A stretch of DNA of 64,000 bases from Stagnihabitans lacustris (GCF_025950525.1 NZ_JAPDGS010000002.1:124001-188000); one strand, 5' to 3'; shown: positions 35,233-47,459, counted from the stretch's first letter. Translations and numbers: made by a program. The notes: generated by a model not told the origin, from the sequence alone.

Positions 35233-35320
35233 GCGGGCCAGATAAACCCGCGGAAGGTCAAGGTCCAGCCTCTTGCCTGTGGCGCGGCGTCGCGGCACTC
35301 TTGGGCCAAAGGAGACCGCC

Positions 35321-35917
35321 ATGACCGAAGCGCTGATCGTCATCGACGTGCAAAACGACTTCTGCCCCGGGGGGGATCTGCCGGTGACGGGCGGAGATCA
35401 GGTCGTGGCGCCGATCAACGCGCTGATGGACCGTTTCGATACGGTGGTTCTGACCCAGGATTGGCACCCGGCCGACCATTCCTCCTTTGCCGCGAACCAT
35501 CCGGGCGCCCAGGCTTTCACTGAAATCGCAATGCCTTACGGGCCGCAGACGCTGTGGCCTGCGCATTGTGTGCAGGGGACAAAGGGGGCAGAGTTCCATG
35601 CCGGCCTGCGCACCGATCCGGCGCAACTGATCCTGCGCAAAGGCTTTCGCGCCGCGGTCGACAGCTATTCGGCCTTCTTCGAGAATGACAAGACGACGCC
35701 GACCGGGCTGGAGTTCTATTTGCGTGGCCGCGGGATCACGCGGCTGACGCTGGTGGGGCTGGCCACCGATTATTGCGTGGCCTTTTCCGCCCTGGACGCC
35801 CGCGCGCTGGGCTTCGACGTCACGGTCCTGCCCCAGGCCTGCCGGGCCATCGACCTTGCGGGTTCGCTGGCGCGGCAAATGCAGGCGATGGCCGACGCCG
35901 GCGTGGTCTTCGGTTAA
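35321..35917 (+). CDS. pncA: Nicotinamidase/pyrazinamidase PncA
   Basis: A 198-residue cysteine hydrolase converting nicotinamide to nicotinic acid. The catalytic triad is visible: Asp in VIDVQNDFCPGG, Lys in LRKGFR and Cys in GLATDYCVAFS. The metal-site segment DWHPADHSSF is also present. GGAG precedes the ATG. The next step enzyme, PncB, lies 2.3 kb downstream on the same strand, so the Preiss-Handler NAD salvage route is grouped here. Confidence 0.95.
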   Translation: MTEALIVIDVQNDFCPGGDLPVTGGDQVVAPINALMDRFDTVVLTQDWHPADHSSFAANHPGAQAFTEIAMPYGPQTLWPAHCVQGTKGAEFHAGLRTDPAQLILRKGFRAAVDSYSAFFENDKTTPTGLEFYLRGRGITRLTLVGLATDYCVAFSALDARALGFDVTVLPQACRAIDLAGSLARQMQAMADAGVVFG

Positions 35918-35968
35918 TTCCCTATTAGGGTCATTGCCTTACCCTGCAGGGAACTGCGGAAGGTGGGC

Positions 35969-38218
<2,250 letters not shown>

Positions 38219-38269
38219 TTTGACCTTGGCCCGCCCCGGTGCCATGGTGCTGCCCGAAGGAGCCCATCC

Positions 38270-39562
38270 ATGGTCGAAATTGCCACCCGTGTCTGGAACC
38301 ACCGCTGGAAGATCGACCCGATCGTCCGGTCCCTGATCGACACGGACTTTTACAAGCTGCTGATGTGCCAGTCGATTTTCCGCAACAAGCCGGATACGAC
38401 GGTGCAATTCTCGCTTTTGAACCGGTCCTCCAAGATCCGCCTGGCCGAGTTGATCGACGAGGGCGAGTTGCGCGAGCAGCTGGATCATGTGCGCAGCCTC
38501 TCGCTGTCGCGGGGCGAAAGCACCTGGCTGCGCGGCAATATGTTCTATGGCAAACGCCAAATGTTCCGCCCCGATTTCATGGAGTGGTTCGAGGCCCTGC
38601 GCCTGCCGCCCTATCACCTGGAAAAGCGCGACGGCCAGTTCGAGCTGACATTCGAGGGCCGCTGGCACGAGGTCATGTTGTGGGAAATTCCCGCGCTGGC
38701 CGTGCTGATGGAGCTGCGGGGCAGGGCCGTCCTGCGCACCTTGGGCCGGTTCGAGCTGGAAGTGCTTTACGCCCGCGCCATGACCAAGATGTGGGAAAAG
38801 ATCACCCGCCTGCGCCAGATCCCCGACCTCAAGATCGCGGATTTCGGCACGCGGCGGCGCCATTCTTTCCTGTGGCAGGACTGGGCGGTTCAGGCCATGA
38901 TGGAGGGGCTGGGCACGAAGTTCACCGGCACCTCCAACTGCCTTATTGCGCAGCGCCGCGACATCGAGGCCATCGGCACCAATGCCCATGAGCTGCCGAT
39001 GATCTATTCCGCACTGGCCCGCAACGATGCCGAACTGGCCCGCGCCCCCTATCAGGTCTTGGCCGATTGGCAGGAAGAGCATGAGGGCAACCTACGCATC
39101 ATCTTGCCCGATACCTTTGGAACCAAAGGATTTTTGGACCGCGCGCCGGATTGGCTTGCCTCTTGGACCGGCATCCGTATCGACAGCGGCGACCCAGCCG
39201 AGGGCGCGGAAAACGCCATCGCCTGGTGGCAGGCCCGCGGCGAGGACCCGCGGCAAAAGCTGATCATCTTCTCGGATGGGCTGGATGTGACCGAAATCGA
39301 GACCCTGCAAGCGCGCTTTGCCGGGCGTTGCAAGGTCTCGTTCGGCTGGGGGACGATGCTGACCAACGACTTCGTCGGCCTGTCGCCGAACGACGGGCTG
39401 GCCCCCTTTAGCCTGGTCTGCAAGGCGGTCTCGGCCAATGGGCGCCCGACGGTGAAACTGTCGGACAACCCCAATAAAGCGATGGGCCCGGCCGAAGAGA
39501 TCGCGCGGTATAAGCGCGTTTTTGGCGTCGGCGACCAACAGGCCTTTGCCGTCCGGGTCTAG
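38270..39562 (+). CDS. pncB: Nicotinate phosphoribosyltransferase
   Basis: A 430-residue enzyme that makes nicotinate mononucleotide from nicotinate and PRPP. The N-terminal LIDTDFYKLLMCQ, the central FGTRRRHS and GTSNCLIAQ, and FSDGLDVTEIETL around the phosphate site are all typical. A histidine that is autophosphorylated in PncB is expected in the RRHS segment. AAGGAG precedes the ATG. With PncA it forms the nicotinamide salvage branch. Confidence 0.96.
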   Translation: MVEIATRVWNHRWKIDPIVRSLIDTDFYKLLMCQSIFRNKPDTTVQFSLLNRSSKIRLAELIDEGELREQLDHVRSLSLSRGESTWLRGNMFYGKRQMFRPDFMEWFEALRLPPYHLEKRDGQFELTFEGRWHEVMLWEIPALAVLMELRGRAVLRTLGRFELEVLYARAMTKMWEKITRLRQIPDLKIADFGTRRRHSFLWQDWAVQAMMEGLGTKFTGTSNCLIAQRRDIEAIGTNAHELPMIYSALARNDAELARAPYQVLADWQEEHEGNLRIILPDTFGTKGFLDRAPDWLASWTGIRIDSGDPAEGAENAIAWWQARGEDPRQKLIIFSDGLDVTEIETLQARFAGRCKVSFGWGTMLTNDFVGLSPNDGLAPFSLVCKAVSANGRPTVKLSDNPNKAMGPAEEIARYKRVFGVGDQQAFAVRV

Positions 39563-39854
39563 GGTCAGGAGCCATTCATGATGCCGGGCGCGTGTCTTCA
39601 TGGTCGGTCAGGAGACCTGATTGGGGAGCAACCCGTGCCGGCTGACCGAAGCCCGGATGGACCGGCTTCCGCCTTCCTTTCCCCAAAGCCACGGGCGTTG
39701 TTGGCCTTGAAATCACGACGGGAACCGCGGGTTTGATTTACAATCAATGCAGGGCCTGTGATTTTACCCGCTCAAGAGCTGCCATAATTCCAGCAAGGAT
39801 CAATTTTTCCTGGTGGCGTCCGGCGATCTGCTGGCAAGAAAGACGAAATAAATC

Positions 39855-40574
39855 ATGACCTCGTATTTGAAATCTGAAATCCTGTGCATTTTCATGGAAA
39901 CGGAAAAAGATTCTCTGGGTACAGGGTGGGAGGTGAGAAGGTCTGGCTTGCGTTATGCCAAGAAACTCTGCTTTGGTGTTGCGCAATACCTTGATCCGAT
40001 TTTCACATTCACGGATGGGGGAAAATTCTGCGCATTGCAGCCAAAGGCACCTTTGGAGTCCGCTTCTACACGGAAAGTATTCGCTCAGATTTTTGGAAAA
40101 CCAGGCTCAGGTCCTGCGCAGATCAATTTGCAGATGAGAGGGTGTGGTGTGAAGGATAGGCGATCATCACTCTGGAAAGAACGCTTCAACTCGGCCAATC
40201 TGGAATTCATAGAGCTCGAGGTCAAGGAGCTGCCGCGAGAAAAGGGTTGTTATCAAAAGAACGAGTTGCCTTTATTCCTTGCAGAGCTTAGGAAAACTGT
40301 CGATGCTATTGTATTATCAGATTACGATATTTCCTCTGAGCGTTCTTTTTTGGAATCGTTGCCGCGATCCTATAAAATTGAGAACTTGACCGAGAATTAC
40401 TATGGAATCCCATACGGCGGGGCGGAGGCTTTTGCCATAGCACGACTATTGTGCGGCGAAATAAACGTATTTGAAAGAATTCGCGCCTCTGGGATAAGTT
40501 TCGGTCCTGTTTGGAGCCGAAATCTGGCCAGAGTTGAGGAATTCGCGAATGAAATCGAGCCATTGGCGGTTTAG
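39855..40574 (+). CDS. Hypothetical protein, AT-rich and probably acquired
   Basis: A 239-residue ORF whose base composition and codon use (many AAA, GAA, TTT, ATA, TTA codons) are unlike every neighbour. Segments such as FIELEVKELPREKGCYQKNE and DAIVLSDYDISSERSFLESL have a normal protein look, and FGPVWSRNLARVEEF is near the end. I do not recognise a family. No good ribosome site is seen, and an in-frame ATG at 39894 is an alternative start. The preceding 290-bp gap is also AT-rich in its second half and holds no gene. It is probably cargo of the decayed element. Confidence 0.6.
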   Translation: MTSYLKSEILCIFMETEKDSLGTGWEVRRSGLRYAKKLCFGVAQYLDPIFTFTDGGKFCALQPKAPLESASTRKVFAQIFGKPGSGPAQINLQMRGCGVKDRRSSLWKERFNSANLEFIELEVKELPREKGCYQKNELPLFLAELRKTVDAIVLSDYDISSERSFLESLPRSYKIENLTENYYGIPYGGAEAFAIARLLCGEINVFERIRASGISFGPVWSRNLARVEEFANEIEPLAV

Positions 40575-41009
40575 CCATCCTCTGTTGGTGGGCATCCAGA
40601 CGACCCTTCGTCAGGGTTGAAATGACCCGTCAACGATAGGGAATGGATCAAATCCTGCGGCTGGTGAAGAAGATCGGGGTCGGGCGTGGCATGGGTTAAG
40701 CGACTGTCGGCTTTCAACCACTAGGACTCCTTTTCTTTATCCAATGCAAGCTGAAAACTTGATGGTCAGGCCTGCAAACCGGCATTATATACCGCAAGAT
40801 AAACCGCGCCATCATTGCGGAGGCGCGGCTATTGTGGCGACTGGTGCCGGAGATGGGCAACGAAGCACCATATTGGTCCTTCTCAGGTCTAATCAAACAC
40901 CAGACCTCGACCGAACCCGACTTACAACGTCTTCTATCCGCTACAGTCCCTCTCATCCGGTCCTAAAGTCAAAGGTGGATAAACGGGTGGACAGGAAGAT
41001 CGCACATCC
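40575..41009. other. Gene-free stretch with a possible gene remnant
   Basis: No complete gene is seen. On the plus strand, 40781-40966 reads as a 61-codon open segment with protein-like composition (IYRKINRAIIAEARLLWRLV, then APYWSFSGLIKH) ending at TAA. It has no start codon, so it may be the tail of a lost gene. The rest is featureless. Confidence 0.3.
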
Positions 41010-42039
41010 CTGAACAAGTTGACCGCCCAAGAGGCGAAAACTTCCAAGCCTGGCAAGAATAGCGACGGCGGCGGGCTTTGGCTCCATCAACGTGAGGGCA
41101 GCAAAGGCCAATGGGTCTTGCGCGTCACGGTTCACGGGCGGCGGCGGGAAATGGGTCTGGGCTCCACCCAAGACGTTAGCCTATAGGATGCAAGGACGGC
41201 GGCTTCTAAATGGCGGGCTCTGGTGGCTCAAGAGGTGGACCCGATCAATCAACGCGAAAAGGATCGGCGCGAGGCTCTGCGCAACCTCCACCTGCAGAAA
41301 GACAGTGCCGAGGACGCCTTCAACAGCCGCAAAGCCGAATTGAAGGGTGATGGAGAGGCCGGGCGTTGGTTCTCCGTGGGCGCTTCTCGTTCTGCCAAAG
41401 CTGGGTAAGGTGCCCGTGGCCGACATTGACCAGACCGATATTCGCGACACTCTGGCGCCGATCTGGCACACGAAAGCCGACACCGCGAAGAAGGCCCTCA
41501 ACCGCTTGGGGATCTGCTTGACCCATGCCGCGGCGCTGGGCCTCGACGTGGACTTGCAGGCCACCGAAAAGGCGAAGGTGCTTCTGGGCAGGCAGCGGCA
41601 TAAGGTCCGGAACGTGCCCTCTGTCCCCTGGCCAGAGGTGCCCGCCTTGGATGCCAGCCCGTCAGACGGCTCCATCCCCCACCTGGCCTTGCGGCTTCTC
41701 ATCCTGACAGGTGTCCGCTCTGGCGATAATCGACCAAGCCAAGCCCCTGGCCCGGGAGGGCTTCCGTTCCCCGGCGTCAAAGAGGGCGTAATCTCGGACA
41801 TGACCATGGGACGACTCATGGAGCGGATGGGGGTGGCAGCCCGCCCGCACGGCTTCCGCTCTAGCCTGCGCAATTGGCTGGCCGAGGCCACCGACGCGCC
41901 CCATGAGGTGGTCGAAAGCTGCCTGGCCCATGTCGTGGGCGGCACGGTCCAGCGGGCTTGTCGCCGGACGGATTATCTTGATCAAAGGCGCGTCTTAATG
42001 GCGCGCTGGGTAAAGCAGGTGACGGGTCAAGACAAATAG
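41010..42039 (+). pseudogene. Broken P4-type tyrosine recombinase (integrase)
   Basis: The N-terminal DUF4102-like domain reads LNKLTAQEAKTSKPGKNSDG, followed by RVTVHGRRREMGLGSTQDVS. An in-frame TAG at 41184 interrupts it. The same frame continues (ASKWRALVAQEVDPINQREK) to about 41380, where the frame shifts. The core-binding and catalytic parts follow to 42039: the first catalytic arginine in LILTGVRSG, the HxxR box in PHGFRSSLRNW and the terminal tyrosine in RRTDYLDQRRVLMARW. The stretch after GVRSG is short, so an internal deletion is likely. The gene cannot make active recombinase. Confidence 0.85.
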
Positions 42040-42060
42040 GCATAGAAAGAGATAATCGAG

Positions 42061-42802
42061 ATGACCAATGAGGATTTACTCTGGATTTGGCGGCTTGCGT
42101 CCGGTTTTTCGATTGAGGATGCCGCAATACCAATGGCCGATGGTGATCCCAGAGCGGAAGATTGGGAATTTGACAGTTTGGACGCGCAATCGCCGTCAAG
42201 CGGACATTGGCCCCCTGGCTTCATCGCAATGTCTGCTGCCCTGCGGACTGCCGTGGTTGAAGGCAAACTTCTCGCACGAGTCAGGTATTCGGCCAACCAT
42301 TCCGCTTACTGTCCCAATGGATTCGAAGCCACGTTTGGGTTTTTCTGACCCCGATCTTTGGCGTTTGATCGAAAGGGCAGATGGGGTGGGACATGCTGAA
42401 AGCGGGAAAGTCTATATTGAGAAGGAACCTGATTGGGGCAAGACTACGGCCGCTGTTGAGGACAAAAAGGATTGGCTAAGAAACCAGGGTTGGACGAAGG
42501 GCTTTTTGTTCGCAGGCCCTCTTGGCGAACCTGAAATCGAATCCCTACAGGCCGTGCCAGAGACCTTTATGCAATTTGAGCATCCCCACTTTGCCCCAGA
42601 GCTTCCCCTGGACGTCTCTGCTTGGCGAGCCTTCGAAGAAGGGCACATATTCAGGCGCAGCAGCAAGGCTGCGATCACCGAATGGATCGAACGAAATCAC
42701 TCAGCTTGGAAGGGGAAGGAGCCGATCTCCCAGTCTGCGAAAGAAAGAGTTGCCACGGTCGTCAATTGGACTCCAACCGGCGCAGCGCCTCGGCTAGACT
42801 AG
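42061..42802 (+). pseudogene. Hypothetical protein gene split by a frameshift
   Basis: The first frame (MTNEDLLWIWRLASGFSIED onward) stops at 42346. The second frame continues the protein from the same point as GFSDPDLWRLIERADGVGH to the stop at 42802. The switch falls in a run of five T at 42340-42344, so one base has been lost or gained. The joined product would have about 246 residues, with no domain I can name. It follows the integrase remnant directly. A sequencing error or programmed slippage is possible. Confidence 0.65.
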
Positions 42803-42864
42803 ATGTGAGTTCCGCAGACGCCCACATAAATCAGTTCAGGACTCCATTGAAGAAACTGAAGGCC

Positions 42865-42929
42865 GACGTCCCTTGTCAGACGTCCCTTGTCAGACGTCCC
42901 TTGTCAGACGTCCCTTGTCAGACGTCCCT
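42865..42929. repeat. 14-bp tandem repeat, about 4.6 copies
   Basis: GACGTCCCTTGTCA is repeated four times without spacers, followed by a nine-base partial copy. Each unit contains the palindrome GACGTC. It lies in the gap before the AlpA-like gene and upstream of the primase-like remnant. Spacing of 14 bp is too short for typical iterons (about 20 bp), but a protein-binding array or simple slippage repeat is possible. It is not a CRISPR array, as there are no spacers. Confidence 0.85.
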
Positions 42930-43050
42930 AGAGGACTCCTCAGGTTGACCGGAACGCTGGGGTGGGTAGGTTTTCCGATCCAGTCCAGCCATTCACGCAG
43001 CTTTCATTTCATCATTTGTCGTTCCATGTCGGTTCAAATGGAGCCATTAG

Positions 43051-43353
43051 ATGACCGACCCGCTTTTGACCGCCCGCGAGGGCGCGGCCCTCCTCCAGAT
43101 CTCAGTTCCGACCTTTTGGCGTTGGGTGTCCCAAGGCACCTTGCCGAAGGCCGTGAAGCTTGGCGGCATGAGCCGTTGGCCGCAATCCGAGCTGATTGCC
43201 GTGATTGAGCGCGCCAAGGCCAAACGCACTCCCGCTGGAGGAAAGCCGCCACCCTCTGCACGGGCGGCGGCTTCCATCTTCGGCAGCCAAAACACCTGCG
43301 AAGATGGCACGTCCAGCCCGCCCCTTCTCATGGAAGAGGTTGAAGAAGATTGA
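43051..43353 (+). CDS. AlpA-like helix-turn-helix regulator
   Basis: A 100-residue protein. The N-terminal half is a MerR/AlpA-type winged helix (LLTAREGAALLQISVPTFWR, then WVSQGTLPKAVKLGGMSRWP). The C-terminal tail is low-complexity, and acidic at the end. In P4-like elements AlpA proteins control integrase and excision, which fits the neighbouring integrase remnant. It overlaps the following small ORF by four bases. This is one of the few intact genes of the element. Confidence 0.8.
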   Translation: MTDPLLTAREGAALLQISVPTFWRWVSQGTLPKAVKLGGMSRWPQSELIAVIERAKAKRTPAGGKPPPSARAAASIFGSQNTCEDGTSSPPLLMEEVEED

Positions 43354-43583
43354 ACTCCGCACAGACTGCCCCCCCCGATCCGGCTTGCAGTGCCTCTGGC
43401 TGGGGTGTCACGGCTGCCGACCCTGCCTTGTTCAGCGAGGCCGAAATCTGCCGCTCCAAAGTCAACATTTGTCAACAGGCTGGCATGTTGAAAGGCATGA
43501 ACCTGCGGCCGCCTTTTGACACCCGGGAACGCCCCGAGGAACGCTTCGAACGGCGCTCTTCCATGACCGGCCCGACGGATTGA
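43350..43583 (+). CDS. Small hypothetical protein of the element, 77 residues
   Basis: A TTG-started ORF overlapping the AlpA-like stop (TTGA). It contains AEICRSKVNICQQAGMLKGM and ends RRSSMTGPTD. No domain is recognised. Its coupling to the regulator supports coding, but it could be a shadow. Confidence 0.4.
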   Translation: MNSAQTAPPDPACSASGWGVTAADPALFSEAEICRSKVNICQQAGMLKGMNLRPPFDTRERPEERFERRSSMTGPTD

Positions 43584-43718
43584 TCGCCTGCACCATGACC
43601 TTGATGAGCCAATTGGATATGGGCGCAGACATCACAGCATCGCTTGGAATGGCGCGCTTCGTCCGCCATTGGGGCCTGTCCCGGTCTTTGGCTGCAACTG
43701 TTTGCCGAGGGACCAGCG

Positions 43719-44589
43719 ATGAACAGCGCCAGCGAGATGACCTCCTCTCTCGGCGGCCATTGGTACGGGCGTTACGGCACGGCACCTTGCCCGATCTGTC
43801 AGCCTGAACGACATCAGAGGCAGAACGCTTTGACCCTGTCTGAAGCCTTGGATCAGAAGCTCCTCGTCCATTGCAAGAAGGCGGGTTGCCGCTTCAAGGA
43901 CCTCGCGAAGGCGTTGGGACTGGTCCCCGGCACCTTCAAACGCGCCAATGCGGCGGAATTGGCCCGGGCTGAGGCCGAGGCGCGGGCCGAGGCCGTGAAG
44001 CGCGCCCGCCAGGCCTTGGCGCTTTGGCGGGCGGCGCTGCCGATCCGGGGCACGCCGGCCGAGGTCTATTTGCGGGGCCGCAATCTCGATGGCGCCTCGG
44101 TCCAGGACCTCCGCTTCCACCCTGCGGCATGGCGCGGGCCGAGCGCCCGGCACGGTCCTGCGATGTTGGGGTTCGTCAAGGGCGGCGCTTTGCCTGCCCT
44201 GCATCGGACCGGGATCAAACAGGATGGCACCGGCAAGGCCAAACTGGACCCCAACAAGGCCATGCCCGGGCCCGTCAAAGGGAGTGCCGTTCGGCTTCTG
44301 GATGGTCCGGGGCCGCTCGTCGTGGCTGAGGGGATCGCGACGGCCCTGAGCCTCGCCTGTGGCTTGCGTCTTTGGCCCATGCGTCTGTGGTCTGCCGGGG
44401 ATGGCGGGTTTGTCTCTGCCAGACCGCCCGGGCTCCCTCATCATCGCATCAGACGGTGATGTGGCGGGCAGGACCGCTGCCACGGAGCTGACCACCCGTG
44501 CATCTGCCTTGGGCTGGAGGGTGCGCTTGATGCCCGCGCCCGACGGCCTCGATTGGAACGATGTGCTGATGCAGAAAGGCGGCCAGTGA
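43719..44589 (+). pseudogene. Broken Toprim/zinc-binding primase-like protein
   Basis: An N-terminal zinc-binding part (CPICQP, then HCKKAGCRF) as in primase/helicase proteins of P4-like elements is followed by a helical linker. A DUF7146/Toprim-like region follows (LPIRGTPAEVYLRGRNLD, GPLVVAEGIATALSL). The frame shifts between about 44390 and 44415. The end continues in the next frame with the Toprim acidic motif LIIASDGDVAGRTAATEL and stops at 44589. The stop shares a base with the next gene's ATG (TGATG). Without the repair of the shift the Toprim motif is lost. Confidence 0.8.
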
Positions 44590-45840
44590 TGATCCAGCAG
44601 CTTGAAGACGTCCAACCCGAATGGGGCTCTCCCTGGCAGAGCCGGAGGGCATCCACCATCCTTTGGGCGATGAACAATGGCACGCCCAGCATGAACAAGA
44701 GCCCGGCCATGGATGCTATCCTCGACCCCCTGCGCAAGATCGAGGCCGAGATGCGCAAGTGGCAAGAACAGGCTGACGTCGCCGCCATCTTCGATTTGAC
44801 CTGGAAAGAGGCGGTCAAGCAGGCCATGAGGACCGGAAATACGGTTCCTGACCGGCCTGCTGAAGCCGATGCTGGCCCGGGTCCGCGTCCGGCGCGCCGC
44901 GTGATGAACAATGCGACCATCGAGAAACTGGCCTTCGATCTCTCGCGCTTGGTGCGGGGGCTTCTGCTTTTCCGCGACGAACTGTCAGCCTGGATCACCG
45001 GGATGACCCGCTATTCTGGCAGCACGGACCAGAGCTTCTGGTAAGAGGCCTGTGGTGGGCGCCCCTGTGTGGTTGACAGGATGGGGCGTGAGAGCGTCAC
45101 CCTGCAAAATCTGTCGATCGCAGTCTTGGGGTCGATCCAGCCGGTTCGGTTGCGCACGCTGCTGCTGAAGAGCGACAACGACGGGCTGACCGCGCGTTTC
45201 CTCACCTTCTGGCCCAATCCCGCACCCATCCAGCGCCCCTGCCAACAGGATGACGGCAGCTTCCTGCAAGCGGCTTACGAGCGTCTCCTTTCGCTGGAAC
45301 TGCAGCAAGACGAGGAAGGCAGGCTGCATCCGGTCGTCGCGCCGTTCACTTATCTGCCAGACATCTTGCGTCATGAGACCCGGGGCTTGGAGGCGACCGC
45401 CGACGGCATATTGCACTCCTTCATCGGCAAGCTGCCGGGGCTTGCCATCAGGGTGGCGACGGTTCTGATAGGCCGCGACCGGCGAGGTGGAGCCCCGCGC
45501 GATCCACTTCGGTGCCATCGGCAGGTTTATAGCCTTCCTGAAAGAATACGCCTTGCCCATGGCCCGCACGACCTTCGCCGAAGACAGCCCGCCGAAATCC
45601 GAAAAGGCTGCCCGGCAGCATTTTGACTTGCTGGCCGAACGCAAGGAGCCGCGGTTCAGCGTTCGCGATATCCAACGGCTCCGGCGCAAGGGGCTGGAAA
45701 GCAAGCCTGACCTTGATCCCGCCCTGCGCAAGCTTGAAGAGGCAGAGCTCATCCGGCCCGCGTCCCATTCCCCGGGACCCAACGGAGGGGCGCCACCGCG
45801 CCTCTATCTCGTCAACCCTGTCGTCTTCGCGAAAGGCTGA
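44589..45840 (+). pseudogene. Broken DUF3987 domain protein
   Basis: The frame from MIQQLEDVQPEWGSPW runs through AAIFDLTWKEAVKQAM and GLLLFRDELSAWITGMTRYS to an in-frame TAA at 45042 where a Leu codon is expected. The same frame continues (CVVDRMGRESVTLQNLSIAV, FLTFWPNPAPIQRPCQ). It shifts near 45467 into the frame of VEPRAIHFGAIGRFIAFLKE, ending LYLVNPVVFAKG. The DUF3987 family is found beside Toprim primases in integrated elements and is thought to act in replication. Some central residues also seem to be deleted. Confidence 0.8.
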
Positions 45841-46469
45841 ATGGGGCTCTGCGGGCAAGAAGACAAAAGTGACAGCCCCCCCGTGACCAAGAGATGCACG
45901 GCGCCCCTCTCACCTGGTTCTGTCAATTTTGTCACTTCTGTCGAGTGAGAAAAACTGCTGTATGGAGCAGTGGGGCAGTCGGGTTGATCCGTACGGCCCG
46001 CCATTTTTGCGTTTCACCGTCTTTGCAGCGGTCAACCGGCTGGCCAGACCGGACCGGTTTGGCAGCATTGGTCCACCGTGTCAGTTCAGAGGGAAATTGC
46101 CGCCTCTCTCAGTTCGGCCGGACTGTCGCTGGATGTTCAGAGCGCCGCCGTATCGGGGGCGGCTGGGGATTCGGAAGCGTTTCGCTGCGCAGGCTGGGCC
46201 TTGAGTGAGAAGGTGGGGTAGTCTTTTTCCCGCCAGTGAGTGCCCGCAAAGGGCCGAGCGCGTCGATGGGCCCGGATCGTTGCAAGGTGCGGAAAGCACT
46301 CGCTCAGCTCCTATTTGGAGGTTTGCGAAAATCCTCGACAGCAGCGATTCAAGTCCAAAGGGACTTGTCCAACCCAAGTCAGCTTCAGAGATCCGCAATC
46401 AATCAAAGAGGGCCATGGGTTGACCCCTTTGCCCGGCCACATTTGTGCATTTAATGACGGCAGAGGCGC
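45841..46469. other. Gene-free stretch at the right end of the decayed element
   Basis: About 630 bases with no supported gene; the open frames lack coding pattern. A 27-bp stretch at 46271-46297 (starting CCCGGATCGT, ending GCGGAAAGC) recurs at 59481-59507 with two differences. It looks like an intergenic repeat of this genome. Confidence 0.5.
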
Positions 46470-47216
46470 TTAGCCGGGCAGTGTGACGATCAAGGGGCCG
46501 CGTTCGGTCGCCACGACCGTGTGTTCATATTGAACCACCGGCGTGGTGGGATCGGCCAAAAGCGTCCAGGCGTCATCCCCCTCAGCCGCCCACAAGGCAC
46601 CCGTGGCCAGAAAGGGCTCCACCGTCAGGACCATGCCGCGATGCATCTTGCGGCGGTCGCGGTTGGGCCAGGTGGCGATCTGATCGGGCGCCTCGTGCAG
46701 CGCCCGGCCGACCCCATGGCTCGCCAGATTGCGGATCAGAGTATAGCCCCTCGCCGTGGCAAAGCGGCCGATGGCATTGCCGATAGACTCCAAGGGCCTG
46801 CCCGCCGCGACCTGCGTCACGCCGATCTCCATCGCGCGTCGTCCGTCGCGGCAAAGGCTCTGCAGCTTGGGCCGCACTGGCCCAAGGCAAAAGCTGGCGC
46901 CGGTGTCTGCGAAGAAGCCCGCTTTGCTTGCCGACACGTCAATGTTCACCAGATCACCCCGGCACAGGATCCTGTCACCCGGGATGCCATGGGCGATCTC
47001 TTCGTTGACGCTGATGCAGGTGGCGCCGGGGAAGTTGTAGCTCGCCTCGGGCGCCGAGATCGCGCCCTCGCGGTCCAGCATGGCCCGGCCAAGCGCATCC
47101 AGTTCGCGCGTGGTCATGCCCGGCTCCATGGCCTTGCCCATGGCCTGCAGCGTGTTGGCGACGATCCGGCCAATGGCCATCAGCCCGTCGAGTTCGTCTT
47201 GCTGGGTGATGGTCAT
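46470..47216 (-). CDS. map: Type I methionine aminopeptidase
   Basis: A 248-residue enzyme. The five metal ligands are visible: Asp in LVNIDVSA and FADTGASF, His in ASHGVGRALHEAPD, Glu in VLTVEPFL and in YEHTVVA. AGGAG precedes the ATG. Its position next to an island rather than with ribosomal genes suggests a paralogue beside the housekeeping copy, which is not in the window. Confidence 0.92.
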   Translation of the reverse strand: MTITQQDELDGLMAIGRIVANTLQAMGKAMEPGMTTRELDALGRAMLDREGAISAPEASYNFPGATCISVNEEIAHGIPGDRILCRGDLVNIDVSASKAGFFADTGASFCLGPVRPKLQSLCRDGRRAMEIGVTQVAAGRPLESIGNAIGRFATARGYTLIRNLASHGVGRALHEAPDQIATWPNRDRRKMHRGMVLTVEPFLATGALWAAEGDDAWTLLADPTTPVVQYEHTVVATERGPLIVTLPG

Positions 47217-47459
47217 CGCGCGCTCCTGTTTATTGCAGTCTAGCCAGGGGCCGCGGGGATTCACAGGGGGCCAACCAGGGCGTCAGGTCCGAGGACGCCG
47301 CTGGTCGCATCTTTGGGCGATACGCGCCAGCAGGGTAGCGCCGCCGGGACGGTCGTTGTGCCGATCCGGTCAGTCTCGCCATGAGCCGTGCCTTGGAAAA
47401 CTTCTCCGTTTGGATAAGTTTTCGTTGCGGTCCGGATGGGCGGCAGATAACTTAACCAT

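Larger units (their letters stand above)
39563..46469. mobile_element. Decayed integrated element (limits not exact)
   Basis: Between pncB and map lies about 6.9 kb that differs from the flanks. It holds an AT-richer orphan gene, a P4-type integrase with a nonsense codon and a frameshift, an AlpA-like regulator, a Toprim primase-like gene and a DUF3987 gene, both broken. These are typical of a satellite-like prophage or genomic island. No tRNA or clear direct repeat marks its ends, so the coordinates are the gene boundaries. Several independent disruptions show that it can no longer move on its own. Confidence 0.75.

Noticed and set aside
42865..42929. Tandem repeat as a CRISPR array
   Set aside because: The units are adjacent with no spacers, and the unit is only 14 bp. 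No cas genes are present.
43580..43807. A 75-codon frame overlapping the primase-like gene start
   Set aside because: It overlaps the beginning of a recognisable zinc-binding gene and lacks a domain of its own.
45894..46423. Short open frames right of the DUF3987 remnant
   Set aside because: No coding pattern, no ribosome sites and no family match; they overlap an intergenic repeat.
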